This document shows positions 5,700 to 6,153 of a DNA stretch of 6,153 nt, one piece after another. The notes beneath the pieces are model-generated. The model was not told the origin of the DNA and ran no database searches. It saw nothing but the letters and a program-made list of their open reading frames with translations. A program made the translations under genes and the position numbers. The DNA is taken from contig JAEWFE010000202.1 in the NCBI GenBank assembly GCA_023389005.1, positions 1 to 6,153 of the forward strand, read 5' to 3'. The first letter of the stretch is position 1. The number at the start of each line of letters is the position of its first letter. This stretch comes from Bacillota bacterium (GTDB lineage Bacteria; Bacillota; Bacilli; Lactobacillales; Enterococcaceae).

Positions 5700-5738
5700 A
5701 AGAAAACCTTACGAATCAATATCGATTGACTCGTAAGG
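5700..5738 (-). terminator. Terminator of the surface-protein gene
   Basis: Just downstream of the surface-protein stop, CCTTACGA (5707-5714) pairs with TCGTAAGG (5731-5738) and TCAAT (5716-5720) with ATTGA (5725-5729), with one mismatch and a 4-nt loop. On the minus strand TTTTCTT (5700-5706) follows. The near-perfect 32-bp palindrome also lies where the TetR-gene promoter must be, so it could double as an operator. Confidence 0.8.
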
Positions 5739-5752
5739 ATATTTATGATTTG

Positions 5753-6153
5753 CTATTGATTTTCTTCTCTATAAGAGCGAAAACGAGTATTTATAGCAAA
5801 AACGCTCATACTTAATGCCAGTAATGTCCATCCTAGCAACGCATCGATTTCTTCTGATCCTGATTTAGGCAATTCTTGTTTTTGCTCTTTCTTCAGCTCG
5901 TCTTTTGGTGTTTTTTCTTTGCGTTGATCGATTACAACCAATTTTCCATCAACGATTTTGACATCTTTTTGGCCTTCTTTAACTGTCACTTTGCCGTTTT
6001 CATCAATTGTAAATTCGAAATCTGTGACTTTCAAGTAGCCATTTGGTGCCGCTTCTTCATGGAAAGTATATGTGCCTGGAAGCAGTTTGATTACATGAGA
6101 TTGTCCTTTTTCTGATGTCCATTCACTAATTAACTTCCCATTTTGTTTGATTT
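5753..6153 (-). CDS. Sortase-anchored surface protein with SpaA/CnaB-type domain, C-terminal part (cut by window edge)
   Basis: The reading is open to the right edge (first full codon 6149-6151), leaving 132 visible residues. The first 80 or so form most of a SpaA/CnaB prealbumin-like domain: NGKLISEWTSEKG, then the E-box YTFHEEAAPNGY (catalytic Glu codon at 6056-6058), then FTIDENGKVTVKEG and the last strand KLVVIDQRK. The layout closely follows the isopeptide-forming CnaB2 domain of streptococcal FbaB. As in FbaB, the last strand carries Asp (codon 5927-5929) where many CnaB domains have Asn, so an autocatalytic Lys-Asp cross-link is predicted; the Lys lies upstream of the window. A charged KEKTPKDELKKEQKQE spacer leads to the sorting signal LPKSG (5858-5872), a hydrophobic helix (LLGWTLLALSMSVFAI) and a basic tail. 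LPxSG rather than LPxTG is a mild variant. The protein is probably an adhesin or other wall-attached stalk protein; the function depends on the unseen N-terminal part. Confidence 0.9.
   Translation of the reverse strand, partial: IKQNGKLISEWTSEKGQSHVIKLLPGTYTFHEEAAPNGYLKVTDFEFTIDENGKVTVKEGQKDVKIVDGKLVVIDQRKEKTPKDELKKEQKQELPKSGSEEIDALLGWTLLALSMSVFAINTRFRSYREENQ

Noticed and set aside
5876..6115. A 79-codon plus-strand open reading rich in Phe
   Set aside because: It is the complement of the Lys/Glu-rich surface-protein codons, which gives a Phe-rich antisense reading. The minus-strand SpaA/LPKSG protein is plainly the real one.

Overview
The window looks like chromosomal DNA of a low-GC Gram-positive bacterium, most likely Lactobacillales and possibly Enterococcus or a relative. 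The evidence is AT-rich DNA, strong AGGAGG-type ribosome binding sites, ECF-transporter vitamin uptake, a VanZ-family protein, and a sortase-anchored surface protein with an LPxSG signal. The species is an inference. All intact genes lie on the minus strand, so the map reads right to left.

Right to left: (1) The C-terminal end of a cell-wall-anchored surface protein (5753-6153, open at the right edge). It carries a SpaA/CnaB-type domain very like the domain from which SpyCatcher/SpyTag was derived, and ends at a hairpin terminator (5700-5738). (2) A TetR-family regulator (5109-5666) with an awkward non-ATG start and its own terminator (5060-5102). (3) An APC-family amino acid permease (3614-4891). 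It has a good promoter (4966-4994) and a leader that could fold over its Shine-Dalgarno sequence. (4) A decayed stretch of about 0.9 kb (2770-3613). It holds a broken minus-strand gene that I do not recognise, the C-terminal half of an ABC-transporter ATPase domain on the plus strand, a strong hairpin, and a short coding scrap. (5) A compact three-gene unit: pyridoxal-kinase-like pdxK (1864-2661), an ECF-transporter S component (1357-1854), and a DUF436/UPF0340 protein (811-1356). These are joined by gaps of 0-9 bases behind one promoter with three spaced direct repeats upstream. The unit suggests uptake and phosphorylation of a B6 vitamer or a related pyridine/pyrimidine compound. (6) Two and a half head-to-tail copies of a roughly 134-bp hairpin element (508-815). 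The stem arms differ between copies but keep their pairing. (7) The N-terminal part of a VanZ-family membrane protein (1-379, open at the left edge).

The most notable observations are the covarying hairpin repeats that begin on the stop codon of the DUF436 gene, the predicted Lys-Asp isopeptide CnaB domain, and the direct-repeat operator candidate in front of pdxK. I found no tRNA, rRNA, CRISPR array or intact mobile element.
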